Shown: positions 1 to 7,511, counted from the first letter of the stretch. The stretch is 7,739 bases of DNA from Chloroflexota bacterium (GCA_016219235.1 JACRBO010000693.1:1-7739); one strand, 5' to 3'. Numbers and translations are program-made. Notes: generated by a model not told the origin, from the sequence alone.

Positions 1-1658
1 ACGCCGGGCATGGTCGATAATTGCCCCACCTCGCCCAGATCGCGTTGCAACTGCCCTCGATCGGGCCAGCTGGCGTCCCAACTCGTTTTAATCGCGCTAA
101 GCAGTTCAGTGTGCACGGCGTTTTGCAGGGTCTGGCTGCCCGAAGTAGGCGTGAGATACCGATAGGTCTCGGTGCCGCGTACCGTCGTGTAACCGCTGAC
201 GCCGTTGGTGTGCCACGAGACATAGACGGCATCTTCACCGGACTCTTTTTCCCATTCGGCGTAACGCGGCCGGATCCACACGTCGCTGACGACTCCGGCA
301 TCGGGTTGATTGACCCACCTGGCGTACTGGCTGGCCTGCTCTTCCCAGCGCGGCTTGTTGCTAACGGGCGCGCCGTTCAGCGAGACATCCCCGCGCCCGC
401 CGCCCACTCGAATGGCATCGGCCAGCACGATCGCGCCCGCCGTGGTCGATTGGTTGGTCAATCGGACGCGGGCGGCTTGATTGGCATAGAACGGAAAGTC
501 GCCGATGTAGCGCCAGTTGTTGCCGTCGCGCGCCTGCGTCAACGTGATCGGTGTCGTGCCGCCCGCGTGATCGATATAGTAGTGTGCCTCAAGCGTGCGC
601 GTCGCGGCAACGTTGGGGAACCAGACGTAAACCGCATAGGTGGCGCTGGTCGTCGGTGTAAAGGTCCACGTGGCGGTGGCAGTCGCTATGGCACTGATCG
701 CGGCATATTGATAGGTGCCCGCTTGCCCGCCGCTGCCGCTTGCCCACGTACCCTGTGTAGCGAAATCGGCGCTGGCGTCGTCGACGATGATCATGTTGGT
801 GTTTAGATCGCGCTCACGCACGGTCCACGCATCCGCCCCGGAGTTCCACAAATATTTCAGTAAATACTGATTCACGAATTCGGCGTTGTTGAAGTCTTCG
901 ATGATACCTTCGCCCGCCGGGTAGGGCGAGAGTGGGTAAACGGGCCGCGCTGTTTTGTAGTAACCAAAGGTGGTGTTATATAGCCAGCCGTGACCCGCGC
1001 TGACGAATACGGTCTTGCCAGAAAGACCCCCACCCCGGCCCTCCCCCGCTAACGCAGGGGAGGGAGCGTACTCCCCTCCCCTGTCAACGGCTTCCTCGTT
1101 GACGGGGGAGGGCCGGGGTGGGGGTAGAGTTTCTTTCCGCGATTGGGGCGCTATCTTGACGAACGAAGAAATCAAACGATAGCCGCCCGCCGCATCACGC
1201 GCGTTGACGGCCAGCCACGTGAAGTTGAACGGCAACAGGGTGAGGTTGAACTGCTGATTGATCGCTTCGGCCTGAAGGTCAGTCAACTGATCGAGAAATG
1301 CTTGCGGCAGATCAAGATCGATCGTGGCCTGCCGATCGATCACACGCACATCGGCCAACTTCGCCCCGGCGGGCAAAGCCGATCGCAGACCCTGTGCCTG
1401 TTCGGCGGACGTCGGCCCGGCCAGCATCGCTTCGATCAACGATCGGACTTGTTCGGTGAGCGTGCCGCTCGTATTGAGGGCAGGGCGATTGACGCACGCT
1501 GTCGTGTAATCGACGGCAAAGCACACCACGTTGGCCGGTGGCGTGGAGTTCGGCTCGTCACGTTGGGCCACAGCCGTCGTGACGGCGAGAGTCAAGGCAA
1601 GAAACGCTGTGACACTGATGACGACGCTCAGGCCGCGTCGCAGGAATTGAGGGTGCAT
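1..1658 (-). CDS. Secreted GerMN-domain N-acetylmuramoyl-L-alanine amidase with golvesin-like insert (3' end outside window)
   Basis: The frame is open from the ATG at 1658 to the window edge: 552 residues without a stop, C-terminus missing. Seen: a signal peptide (residues 1-31: RR, hydrophobic 10-31, cleavage likely after AVA at 29-31). A GerMN-like domain follows at about 44-150 (MLAGP at 78-82, GLRSALP at 90-96). A Pro/Gly linker at 178-211 is encoded by a palindromic repeat. An Amidase_3-like fold starts near 213. Its probable zinc ligands are His223 (SAGHG), Glu254 (GIIEDFNN) and His483 (VSWHTN). Residues about 289-420 resemble the golvesin/xanthan-lyase C-terminal beta domain (VDD start, VYVWFP, DAIRVGG end) and sit between the second and third ligands. 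The family cleaves the lactyl-amide bond between MurNAc and the stem peptide outside the membrane. The catalytic Glu expected near the C-terminus is off-window, so activity cannot be confirmed. The start is fixed by GGAG 4 bases upstream. Confidence 0.82.
   Translation of the reverse strand, partial: MHPQFLRRGLSVVISVTAFLALTLAVTTAVAQRDEPNSTPPANVVCFAVDYTTACVNRPALNTSGTLTEQVRSLIEAMLAGPTSAEQAQGLRSALPAGAKLADVRVIDRQATIDLDLPQAFLDQLTDLQAEAINQQFNLTLLPFNFTWLAVNARDAAGGYRLISSFVKIAPQSRKETLPPPRPSPVNEEAVDRGGEYAPSPALAGEGRGGGLSGKTVFVSAGHGWLYNTTFGYYKTARPVYPLSPYPAGEGIIEDFNNAEFVNQYLLKYLWNSGADAWTVRERDLNTNMIIVDDASADFATQGTWASGSGGQAGTYQYAAISAIATATATWTFTPTTSATYAVYVWFPNVAATRTLEAHYYIDHAGGTTPITLTQARDGNNWRYIGDFPFYANQAARVRLTNQSTTAGAIVLADAIRVGGGRGDVSLNGAPVSNKPRWEEQASQYARWVNQPDAGVVSDVWIRPRYAEWEKESGEDAVYVSWHTNGVSGYTTVRGTETYRYLTPTSGSQTLQNAVHTELLSAIKTSWDASWPDRGQLQRDLGEVGQLSTMPG
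1026..1125. repeat. Palindromic GC-rich repeat element inserted in frame inside the amidase gene
   Basis: Two outer arms, 1026-1047 and 1104-1125, are perfect 22-bp inverted copies (the left arm begins ACCCCCACCCC). Pairing continues with mismatches inward: 1048 with 1103, and 1051-1053 with 1098-1100. Inside lies a second stem, 1056-1064 with 1074-1082 (AGGGGAGGG/CCCTCCCCT). The base composition differs from the flanking coding DNA. On the minus strand it stays in the amidase frame with no stop and encodes about residues 178-211 (begins PPPRPSP, ends GEGRGGG). From memory, short palindromes encoding PPPLPSP...GEGRGGG-like peptides recur in many bacterial genomes, much like REP/MITE or Rickettsia palindromic elements. 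No clear target-site duplication is visible. A cluster of hand-made stems within a gene could alternatively be a native linker, but its symmetry argues for an insertion. Confidence 0.85.
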
Positions 1659-1662
1659 AAGT

Positions 1663-1687
1663 CTCCTTTTCTGGCGGCCTGATTATA
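1663..1687 (-). promoter_or_regulatory. Shine-Dalgarno and candidate -10 box of the amidase gene
   Basis: On the minus strand a GGAG within AAAAGGAGAC (1663-1666) lies 4 bases before the ATG at 1658, and a perfect TATAAT lies at 1687-1682. The expected transcript would start near 1675 with a leader of about 17 bases. No convincing -35 hexamer is seen at 16-18 bp, because that stretch falls in the GC hairpin at 1694-1726. The ribosome site is well supported; the promoter is tentative. Confidence 0.5.
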
Positions 1688-1693
1688 TAACAG

Positions 1694-1726
1694 CCGCGCC
1701 GCGAGAGGGGCAACCTCGCGGCGCGG
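1694..1726 (-). terminator. GC-rich hairpin after the kinase/membrane-protein pair, probable terminator
   Basis: A perfect 12-bp stem (1694-1705 with 1715-1726, CCGCGCCGCGAG and its complement) closes a 9-base loop. It begins about 40 bases after the stop at 1766. On the minus strand it is followed by CTGTTATATAAT, which is T-rich but not a true U-tract, so it may terminate weakly or act as an mRNA 3'-end stabiliser. The downstream amidase -10 box lies immediately beyond it, consistent with a transcription-unit boundary. Confidence 0.55.
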
Positions 1727-1765
1727 GTAGGATGCTGTGCTATGGTGCGATGACCGCGCGGCGAT

Positions 1766-2365
1766 CTATGGCCACCAGCCCATGGGTGGGTCGGCCCAGC
1801 GATGCACTTTGGCAATCAGCACCCCACCGGTTCTCGGATCTTCGTTAGGCCGGTAAATCACCTGGTTCTTGCCAGCTGTGAAAAGAATCCAATGGGTGCC
1901 GTCCCAAAAGCCCAGCAACGGCATGACAACCTCGACTTGCCCGCCGGTGTATTTGCGGAACACATCGGCGTTGCGCTGCGCCGCTTCGACCTGTTCCTGG
2001 GTGTACTCAGCCTCAATCACGAGCGGCGGGTCAAAGTAGGTCAGGGGAATCTGCGGGTTTTCGGCATCGATGATTTCGAAGTTGACCAGTAACCGGGTGG
2101 GATCGAACTCATCGTTCGGGGAGTCGAGTTCCTCCAGGGGCGGCATCGGCCGCTCGGCCACCAGCACCGGCCGACTCTGCGCCGGCACAGTAACAGTGAG
2201 TTTCGCATCAGGGAAACGGACGACAACTGGCTCACGGGGCGGGGATTCGCGTCGCCGGCGCAAACTGAGAATCAGCGCAACGAGCGACGCAATCAGTGCG
2301 ACTAACACGGCAAACACGATCCAGCCCGGCACGCTACTGCGGTTTTGATCGTCAGACCTGGACAT
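1766..2365 (-). CDS. Small single-pass membrane protein, unknown function, coupled to the kinase gene
   Basis: 199 residues; I do not recognise the family. Seen: a short polar N-terminus, one hydrophobic helix at about 14-35, then RRRR at 36-39, and a soluble part of about 160 residues with beta-rich stretches (VVVRFP 47-52, KLTVTVP 55-61), a proline-rich acidic linker (about 73-90), and an aromatic-rich C-terminus ending in MGWWP. By the positive-inside rule the RRRR after the helix predicts that the large C-terminal part faces the cytoplasm, the same side as the upstream kinase. No cleavable signal peptide is evident. The start codon lies 3 bases past the kinase stop, with AGGAG (2374-2378) 8 bases upstream inside the kinase gene. 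It is therefore probably made together with the kinase, as a partner, membrane anchor or substrate. That role is inference; a substrate-binding or purely structural function cannot be excluded. Confidence 0.8.
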   Translation of the reverse strand: MSRSDDQNRSSVPGWIVFAVLVALIASLVALILSLRRRRESPPREPVVVRFPDAKLTVTVPAQSRPVLVAERPMPPLEELDSPNDEFDPTRLLVNFEIIDAENPQIPLTYFDPPLVIEAEYTQEQVEAAQRNADVFRKYTGGQVEVVMPLLGFWDGTHWILFTAGKNQVIYRPNEDPRTGGVLIAKVHRWADPPMGWWP

Positions 2366-2368
2366 GGC

Positions 2369-5300
2369 TTACTCTCCTGTGAGTTGTGATGGTTGCGAAT
2401 TTGCGAGATACGCTTGCGCCGACTCGTACCCACGCAGGGCCTTGTTCAATTCAACGTCGTCCTGTGCCTGGCTCAGCCGGGCGATACTCTGCTCGAATGC
2501 CTGCCGCGCCTGCACGCCCTCCTTAAGATCCAATTGTACATCGCCCAGCACCCGGTAGCTGAGTCCCAACTCTGCATCGGCGCCCAGCCGCTGCGCGATC
2601 GAGCATGACTGACGGGCATGATTGAGCGCCACGGCCAGATCAGCGCGAGCGCGCCAGGCGTCAGCCAGTCCGGCGTGCGCGTAAACCTGCAGACGTCGGT
2701 TGCCGGTAGCCTGGCTGGTCGAGGCCAGGCGCTCGTAGTAATCGATGGCCTGGGCGTAATCGTTTTGAGTGAGGTACACGTAGCCAAGGTTATTATACCC
2801 CGCACACAACGCGTCAACATCGCCAATGGTCTCGTAGGCGGCCAGCGCCTGCCGATAGTACGTGATTTGCCGATCGGCTTCTTGCAACTCACCGGCAATC
2901 AACCCAAGATTGCCAAGGGCATTGGCCTCGCCGCGGCGCTGGTCGAACTCGTGAAAGATGCGCCGGCTGACTTCAAAGTGATCGCGAGCCGCGGCCAAGT
3001 GGCGCCGTTTCCAGGCAATGAGACCCAAACCCAGGTTGATGTTGGCAACCAGCAATCGATCATGGAGGCTGTGCGCCACACGCTCACTGGCGGCCAGTTC
3101 AGCGCTGGCCGCGTCCAGGTCGCCGAGTTGATAAAGCGCGGCGGCGATGTCGTGCTGGGCGTGAGCCACGGCCGATTGATTATTGGCCGCCTCGCCAAGC
3201 GCCAGGCTTTGGCGCGCATGTTGCAATGCTTGAGGAAATTCGCCGGCCTTGAGATAGACATTGCTGATCGATTGCTGCATCTCGGCCCGCGCGACATCAT
3301 CAGTCGCCGTGCTGAAGGCCGACTCATAGGCTTGAATCGCGACCTGATACTCCCCCCGTAGTCGATGGCAATCGCCTTTGGCCTTGTCCAGTGTGGCACG
3401 CTGTTCGGCTGATAGATTCTCCCGCTGAAACCGGTTCAACTGCTCCAGCAGATTGCCCCCACCGCCCGCATTGATTATGGCTTGAGAGCGCCCCGAAAGC
3501 AAATTCAGGGCCGTGCCGTAGGCCTTCTGCTCAAAGTGATGGTGCGCGGCGGAGAGATAGTTTCGCTCCGTCTCAAAATACTCGGCGGCCAGTTGATGGT
3601 AGTGCAGGCGTTCGTGGCGATTGAGCAGGTGATAGCAGTAGTCGCGCACCAGGCTATGCAGGTGCAGGTACTCGTCGGTTTCGCTGATGACGTGCTTGTT
3701 GATCAGCGCATCGATGCGCGGCGCGACACTGCTGACGCCGGCCGTCGATAGAATGTCTTCTGCGCCTTCGCGCTCGATCGCGCCCGCGAAGACCGATAGC
3801 GCCCCCATCACCGTCTGTTCTTCCAGCGTCAGCGCGGTGTAGACGTTGTTCATCACGTAGTCGCGGATGTCGCCCTTGCGCGCCAGACTCGACACGAAAT
3901 GCTCCTGATTCGACGGCCGCATCGTCGTCAGCGCCGACACGCTGAGTTCCAGCAACTTGGGATTGCCTTCGGTGCGTGTCCATAGTTGCTTGATCAGATC
4001 GGCGGACAGGGCCACCTGCCGATCGGCGACGAAGGCGGCCGTTTCCGCATCCGATAGGCCAGTCAGTGGCTCAGAAACAAGATACTCCATATCGGGCGAG
4101 AGTTCGCGCCCCATGATGATGATGCGCGCGGGCAGGTCCTGATGCAGATCGACGAAGCGCTGCCGGATCGTCTTGAAGATGTAGGCGATGTCGGGCAGAT
4201 GCGCGGCGACCTGGAAATCGTCGAAGCACAAGACGTGATCGCCACTCGCCAGACTCGCCATGAGCAAGTTGAGTTTTGCCATGCGTTCCAGCGGCTTTTG
4301 CGCGCCGATCTCGCCCTGCAAATACGTCCACAGATTCGGTTCGCCGCGACTATCGAGAAACGACGCCAGCGCCCAGTACAGCGCATCCGCCGTGGACTTC
4401 TCCACTTGATCGAACGTGAACCAGAAGATGTTATCAGAAGTATCGGCGACCGTGCGCGCCAACTTCGCGCCGAGCGTGGTCTTGCCCATGCCCGCCATGC
4501 CGGTGACGATCACGAAATGATCGCGTTCAAGGCGTGCGCGATAGGCTGCCAGTTCTGCCTGTCGCCCGATGAAATGCGGCACCGTGGGCGCGGTCTCTTC
4601 CATCAACTGCTTGCGCGACAGCGGCGTAACGGGCGTGACGCGCGCGGGCGTGGGACCGTAGCGGGGCGTGGCATTGGGGTCTTCAAGATGTGTGGTCAGG
4701 ATTTGCTGCGCGGGCAATTGCAGCACCGCCATTTCCAGCGCATACGCCAACTCGCCGGCCGTGTGGTAGCGCTCGCCGATCGGCTTGGCGAGGGCCTTCA
4801 GGATGATGGCTTCCAGCGCTTCGGGCAGATCAGGCTTGATCGAGTGCGGCAGCGGCGGCGCATCGTAGATGTGTTTGACCATCACGCCCATCGCCGTTTC
4901 GGCGGTGAAGGGCAGGCGGCCCGTCGTCATCTCAAACAGGATCACGCCCAGCGAGTAGATGTCGGCGTGATGATCCAGCGGCTCGCCCTGGCCCTGCTCC
5001 GGCGCGATGTACGCAGGCGTACCCAGGCTGATGCCGCTGCTGGTCAGCAGTTGATCGCTGGCCATGATCTTCGCCAGACCGAAGTCGGCTAACTGCGCCC
5101 ACTCGTTGTCGTCGAGCAGGACGTTGGAGGGCTTGACGTCGCGATGGATGATGCCGCGACTGTGGGCGTGATCGAGCGCGGCCGCCACCTGTTTGATCAG
5201 GCGCGTGGTTGTCAATAAATCGATCGGCTGCTTCAACCGATCGGACAACGTGCCGCCCGGCACGTATTTCATCACGATATACGTGTGCTCATCTTGCTGG

Positions 5301-5533
5301 CCAAAATCGATGATGGGCAGGATGTTGGGGTGATTCAGCGCGGCGATGGCTCTGGCCTCGCGCACGAAGCGCTCGGAAAAGTTTTCCTGCGAGGCGCGCT
5401 GCGGCGACAGGACTTTGACCGCCACGAAGCGGTCGAGCGCGGATTGGTAGGCCTTGAACACCGAGGCCATGCCGCTGCGACCGATCGCTTCGATGATTTC
5501 GTATTGACCGAGCGTCTTGCCGATGAGGTCCAT
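2369..5533 (-). CDS. Ser/Thr protein kinase-STAND ATPase-TPR fusion protein
   Basis: About 1054 residues counted from the ATG at 5533. Kinase domain (11-270): glycine loop GRSGMASV (18-25), Lys40, Glu59, HRDVKPSN (130-137), DFG (150-152), APE (177-179), so all catalytic residues are present. A Thr/Pro-rich linker (about 285-316) leads to a P-loop NTPase: Walker A GMAGMGKTT (345-353), Walker B FDDF (437-440), a MGR motif ending at Arg476, and EGNP (522-525) resembling the GxP motif. A winged-helix-like part ends in HSLVRDY (626-632). TPR-like helical repeats fill about 656-1040. No membrane segment is visible, so it should be cytoplasmic. Known for the families: Hanks kinases phosphorylate Ser/Thr, and STAND proteins are nucleotide-driven switches gated by repeat sensors. 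An in-frame ATG at 5545 would add 4 residues. I prefer 5533 because a likely -10 box overlaps 5545 and the protein then begins MDLIGKTLGQY, a usual kinase start. The substrate and signal are unknown. Confidence 0.92.
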   Translation of the reverse strand: MDLIGKTLGQYEIIEAIGRSGMASVFKAYQSALDRFVAVKVLSPQRASQENFSERFVREARAIAALNHPNILPIIDFGQQDEHTYIVMKYVPGGTLSDRLKQPIDLLTTTRLIKQVAAALDHAHSRGIIHRDVKPSNVLLDDNEWAQLADFGLAKIMASDQLLTSSGISLGTPAYIAPEQGQGEPLDHHADIYSLGVILFEMTTGRLPFTAETAMGVMVKHIYDAPPLPHSIKPDLPEALEAIILKALAKPIGERYHTAGELAYALEMAVLQLPAQQILTTHLEDPNATPRYGPTPARVTPVTPLSRKQLMEETAPTVPHFIGRQAELAAYRARLERDHFVIVTGMAGMGKTTLGAKLARTVADTSDNIFWFTFDQVEKSTADALYWALASFLDSRGEPNLWTYLQGEIGAQKPLERMAKLNLLMASLASGDHVLCFDDFQVAAHLPDIAYIFKTIRQRFVDLHQDLPARIIIMGRELSPDMEYLVSEPLTGLSDAETAAFVADRQVALSADLIKQLWTRTEGNPKLLELSVSALTTMRPSNQEHFVSSLARKGDIRDYVMNNVYTALTLEEQTVMGALSVFAGAIEREGAEDILSTAGVSSVAPRIDALINKHVISETDEYLHLHSLVRDYCYHLLNRHERLHYHQLAAEYFETERNYLSAAHHHFEQKAYGTALNLLSGRSQAIINAGGGGNLLEQLNRFQRENLSAEQRATLDKAKGDCHRLRGEYQVAIQAYESAFSTATDDVARAEMQQSISNVYLKAGEFPQALQHARQSLALGEAANNQSAVAHAQHDIAAALYQLGDLDAASAELAASERVAHSLHDRLLVANINLGLGLIAWKRRHLAAARDHFEVSRRIFHEFDQRRGEANALGNLGLIAGELQEADRQITYYRQALAAYETIGDVDALCAGYNNLGYVYLTQNDYAQAIDYYERLASTSQATGNRRLQVYAHAGLADAWRARADLAVALNHARQSCSIAQRLGADAELGLSYRVLGDVQLDLKEGVQARQAFEQSIARLSQAQDDVELNKALRGYESAQAYLANSQPSQLTGE
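2374..2378 (-). promoter_or_regulatory. Ribosome binding site inside the kinase 3' end, coupling the membrane-protein gene
   Basis: AGGAG lies within the last codons of the kinase gene, 8 bases before the ATG at 2365. The kinase stop (TAA, 2369-2371) falls between them. This layout favours re-initiation by ribosomes finishing the kinase, giving linked production of the two proteins. Confidence 0.75.
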
Positions 5534-5543
5534 ACTACCTGTC

Positions 5544-5573
5544 ATTCTACATCACATCGTCAAGCGCGATCAA
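5544..5573 (-). promoter_or_regulatory. Candidate promoter of the kinase gene, nearly leaderless
   Basis: On the minus strand TTGATC (5573-5568), an 18-bp spacer and TAGAAT (5549-5544) form a reasonable sigma70-type promoter. Transcription would begin around 5537, leaving about 4 bases before the ATG at 5533 and excluding the upstream ATG at 5545, which overlaps the -10 box. A weak AGG also precedes 5533. A promoter farther upstream cannot be ruled out. Confidence 0.45.
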
Positions 5574-5597
5574 GCAGTTACGGGCGGCAATTGGTCA

Positions 5598-5683
5598 GGC
5601 TCATGCAGAGCCGCAAAGCGGCAAAGAACAGCGGCCTTTCTGGCTTTAGCTGGAAACGCTCTCGCTGGATTGCCAAATCCAGC
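5598..5683. other. Intergenic hairpin cluster between polX and the kinase gene
   Basis: The 232-base gap 5546-5777 has no gene that I can support. It holds three short inverted repeats: GGCTC/GAGCC (5598-5602, 5608-5612), GCCGC/GCGGC (5610-5614, 5618-5622), and GCTGGATT/AATCCAGC (5664-5671, 5676-5683; 4-base loop). The first two share bases and so exclude each other. None is followed by a T-run on the minus strand, so a classical terminator for polX is not evident; the 8-bp stem could still define the transcript's 3' end. Confidence 0.35.
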
Positions 5684-5777
5684 AGGCAGGCTGACAGATT
5701 TGACAATCCGTTGGCAGCATTTCAGTTCAAATTGAGCATCGCCGAATACGAAGGTGGCTGATTCGCGTCAACTTGAA

Positions 5778-7511
5778 TCAAGACGCTGTGTATGCCAACA
5801 GCCTTTCCAACGGCCAGGTGTTCGCCACCCGATCGGGAGTGGCCCACGCCCGACGGGCCATCGCCACGCCGTAATGGAGATTGACCAACATGGCGGGGCT
5901 GTGCGCGTCGGTGGAGATGACCAGCGTGCAGCCCACATCGAGCGCGCGGCGCGCATGCAGGTCGTTGAGGTCCAGGCGTTCCGGGCTGGCGTTCAATTCG
6001 ATCAACGTGCCCGTTTCCGCACAGGCAGCGAAGATGGCTTCCATGTCCAGGTCGGCGCCGTCACGCGCTTTCGCGGGATCATTCGCTTCGAAATTCAGGC
6101 GGCCCGTCGGATGGGCGAAGATGTCCACGTGGGGATTGCGAATTGCGCTGAGGGCGCGCTGTGTCACCCGATCGCGTTCCTGCCGCAACGAGGTGTGCAA
6201 TGAAGCGAGCACAATGTCGAGCGAGGCGAGCACCTCGTCGGGATAATCGAGCGAGCCGTCGGCTTTGATCTCGACTTCCGCGCCCTGCAAAACACGGATG
6301 CCCAGATCGAGCGCGTTCACTGCGTCAATCTCTGTCCGTTGCTGTCGTAAACGCTCCGGCGTCAGGCCATTAGCCACGCCCAGCGACTGTGAGTGATCGG
6401 TGATGAGGATGTACTCGTAGCCGCGCGCTTTGCCTGCCCGCGCCATTGCTTCGATCGACGTGTGACCATCACTCCACGTCGTGTGCATCTGCAAGTCGCC
6501 GCGCAGATCAGACAGTTCAATCAGTCGTGGAATGTCACGTTCCAACTCGCCGCGATCTTCACGCAGTTCGGGCGGGATGTAGGGCAGGCCCAGCGTCTCG
6601 TACACTTCGCGCTCTTCGTGGCAGAACACGTCTTTGCCATCCTGAACGCGTGTCAAAGAATACTCGTTCAGCGAATAGCCTTGTTTTAAGGCGATTTCGC
6701 GCAATCGTACATTGTGATCTTTCGAGCCGGTGAAATATTGCAAGGCCGCACCCCAATGTCTGGGCTGGATCACACGCAGATCGACTTGCTGCCCGGTGTG
6801 CAGGCGCACGCTGGATTTGGTCGGCCCGCGCGCGACGATTTCGGCTACCTGGGGCAGGGTGGTAAACGTGTCCATGACGGGATCGACTTGTTCGCAGGCG
6901 ACGAGTAGATCGATGTCGCCGATGGTTTCTTTCATGCGGCGTAGCGATCCGGCGACAGAAGCGCGCAGCACGCCCTCGACGATCATGAGGCGCTTCAACA
7001 TTGCTTGCGCCACGGGATACGCCAGGCCCAGCGGGGATCGATCAGATGCGCCGCGTTTCTTGATCGCTTCGAGGTTGGCGATAATCTTCTCTTCAAGTTT
7101 CTTGCCTACGCCGGGCAAGCCGGCGAGTTTGCCCTCGCGCGCGGCGGCTTCGAGTTGGGCGAGGCTGGTGACGTTCGCCTGCTCCCATAACAGCCGCACG
7201 CGCTTGGGACCCATGTCGGGGACGTTGAGCAATTCGACGACGCCGGCCGGGAGGGCGGCGTTCAGCCGATCGAGCAGCGGAAAAGACCCGGTGGCGAGGA
7301 GTGAATCAATCTTTTCGGCAATGGCTGCGCCCACGCCGGGGATCGATCGAAGTTCGCCCGCCTGCGCGATCGCGTTCACATCCCGATCGAGATTGGCGAG
7401 TTGCTCGGCCACACGGCGATAGGCAATGAGGGCGAACTTGTTCTCCTTGCCTTCGATGTCCAGCATATCGGCCAGCAGCGAGAAAGCTTTGGCTATCTGT
7501 GGATTGTTCAT
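5778..7511 (-). CDS. polX: DNA polymerase/3'-5' exonuclease PolX
   Basis: 577 residues, the usual length for bacterial PolX. Order: an N-terminal helical 8-kDa-like region with helix-hairpin-helix motifs (IPGVGAAIAEKI 57-68, VPDMGPKRV 97-105, LPGVGKKLEEKI 132-143); a family-X nucleotidyltransferase core with Gly188-Ser189, Asp199 and Asp201 (GDIDLLV) and Asp244 (VDLR) as metal-binding carboxylates; TGSKDHN at 261-267; then a PHP domain (about 335-577) with DLQMHTTWSDG (339-349), TDHS (371-374), GAEVEI (410-415), SLHTS (437-441), FAHPTGR (465-471) and STDAHS (533-538). The family fills short gaps in base-excision and end-joining repair, and the PHP domain supplies a 3'-5' exonuclease/phosphatase. 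The first histidine of the PHP HxH motif is Gln341 here, a variation I recall from Thermus-type PolX. The start is fixed by AGGGGGA (7517-7523), 5 bases upstream of the ATG. Confidence 0.95.
   Translation of the reverse strand: MNNPQIAKAFSLLADMLDIEGKENKFALIAYRRVAEQLANLDRDVNAIAQAGELRSIPGVGAAIAEKIDSLLATGSFPLLDRLNAALPAGVVELLNVPDMGPKRVRLLWEQANVTSLAQLEAAAREGKLAGLPGVGKKLEEKIIANLEAIKKRGASDRSPLGLAYPVAQAMLKRLMIVEGVLRASVAGSLRRMKETIGDIDLLVACEQVDPVMDTFTTLPQVAEIVARGPTKSSVRLHTGQQVDLRVIQPRHWGAALQYFTGSKDHNVRLREIALKQGYSLNEYSLTRVQDGKDVFCHEEREVYETLGLPYIPPELREDRGELERDIPRLIELSDLRGDLQMHTTWSDGHTSIEAMARAGKARGYEYILITDHSQSLGVANGLTPERLRQQRTEIDAVNALDLGIRVLQGAEVEIKADGSLDYPDEVLASLDIVLASLHTSLRQERDRVTQRALSAIRNPHVDIFAHPTGRLNFEANDPAKARDGADLDMEAIFAACAETGTLIELNASPERLDLNDLHARRALDVGCTLVISTDAHSPAMLVNLHYGVAMARRAWATPDRVANTWPLERLLAYTAS

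Noticed and set aside
21..806. Plus-strand open frame of 261 codons at the left edge
   Set aside because: The minus-strand frame here carries amidase zinc-ligand motifs and a golvesin-like domain in one unbroken frame, so this is a shadow.
1026..1125. Palindrome as a rho-independent terminator or CRISPR repeat
   Set aside because: It lies inside an open reading frame that continues through it, has no T-run after the stems, and occurs once here with no repeat-spacer pattern.
1143..1682. Plus-strand open frame of 179 codons over the GerMN region
   Set aside because: Opposite strand shows a signal peptide, a GerMN motif and a strong Shine-Dalgarno site; this translation is low-complexity Arg-rich.
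2618..3361. Plus-strand open frame of 247 codons opposite the TPR region
   Set aside because: Antisense to TPR repeats with clear helical periodicity; no ribosome binding site or recognisable domain.
4142..5092. Plus-strand open frame of 316 codons opposite the kinase domain
   Set aside because: It is antisense to an intact, motif-rich kinase; its Arg/Gln/Gly-rich translation shows no domain and is the usual result of GC-rich codon usage on the other strand.
5285..5761. Plus-strand open frame of 158 codons across the kinase start and spacer
   Set aside because: Most of it is antisense to the kinase glycine-loop region, and no promoter or ribosome site supports it.
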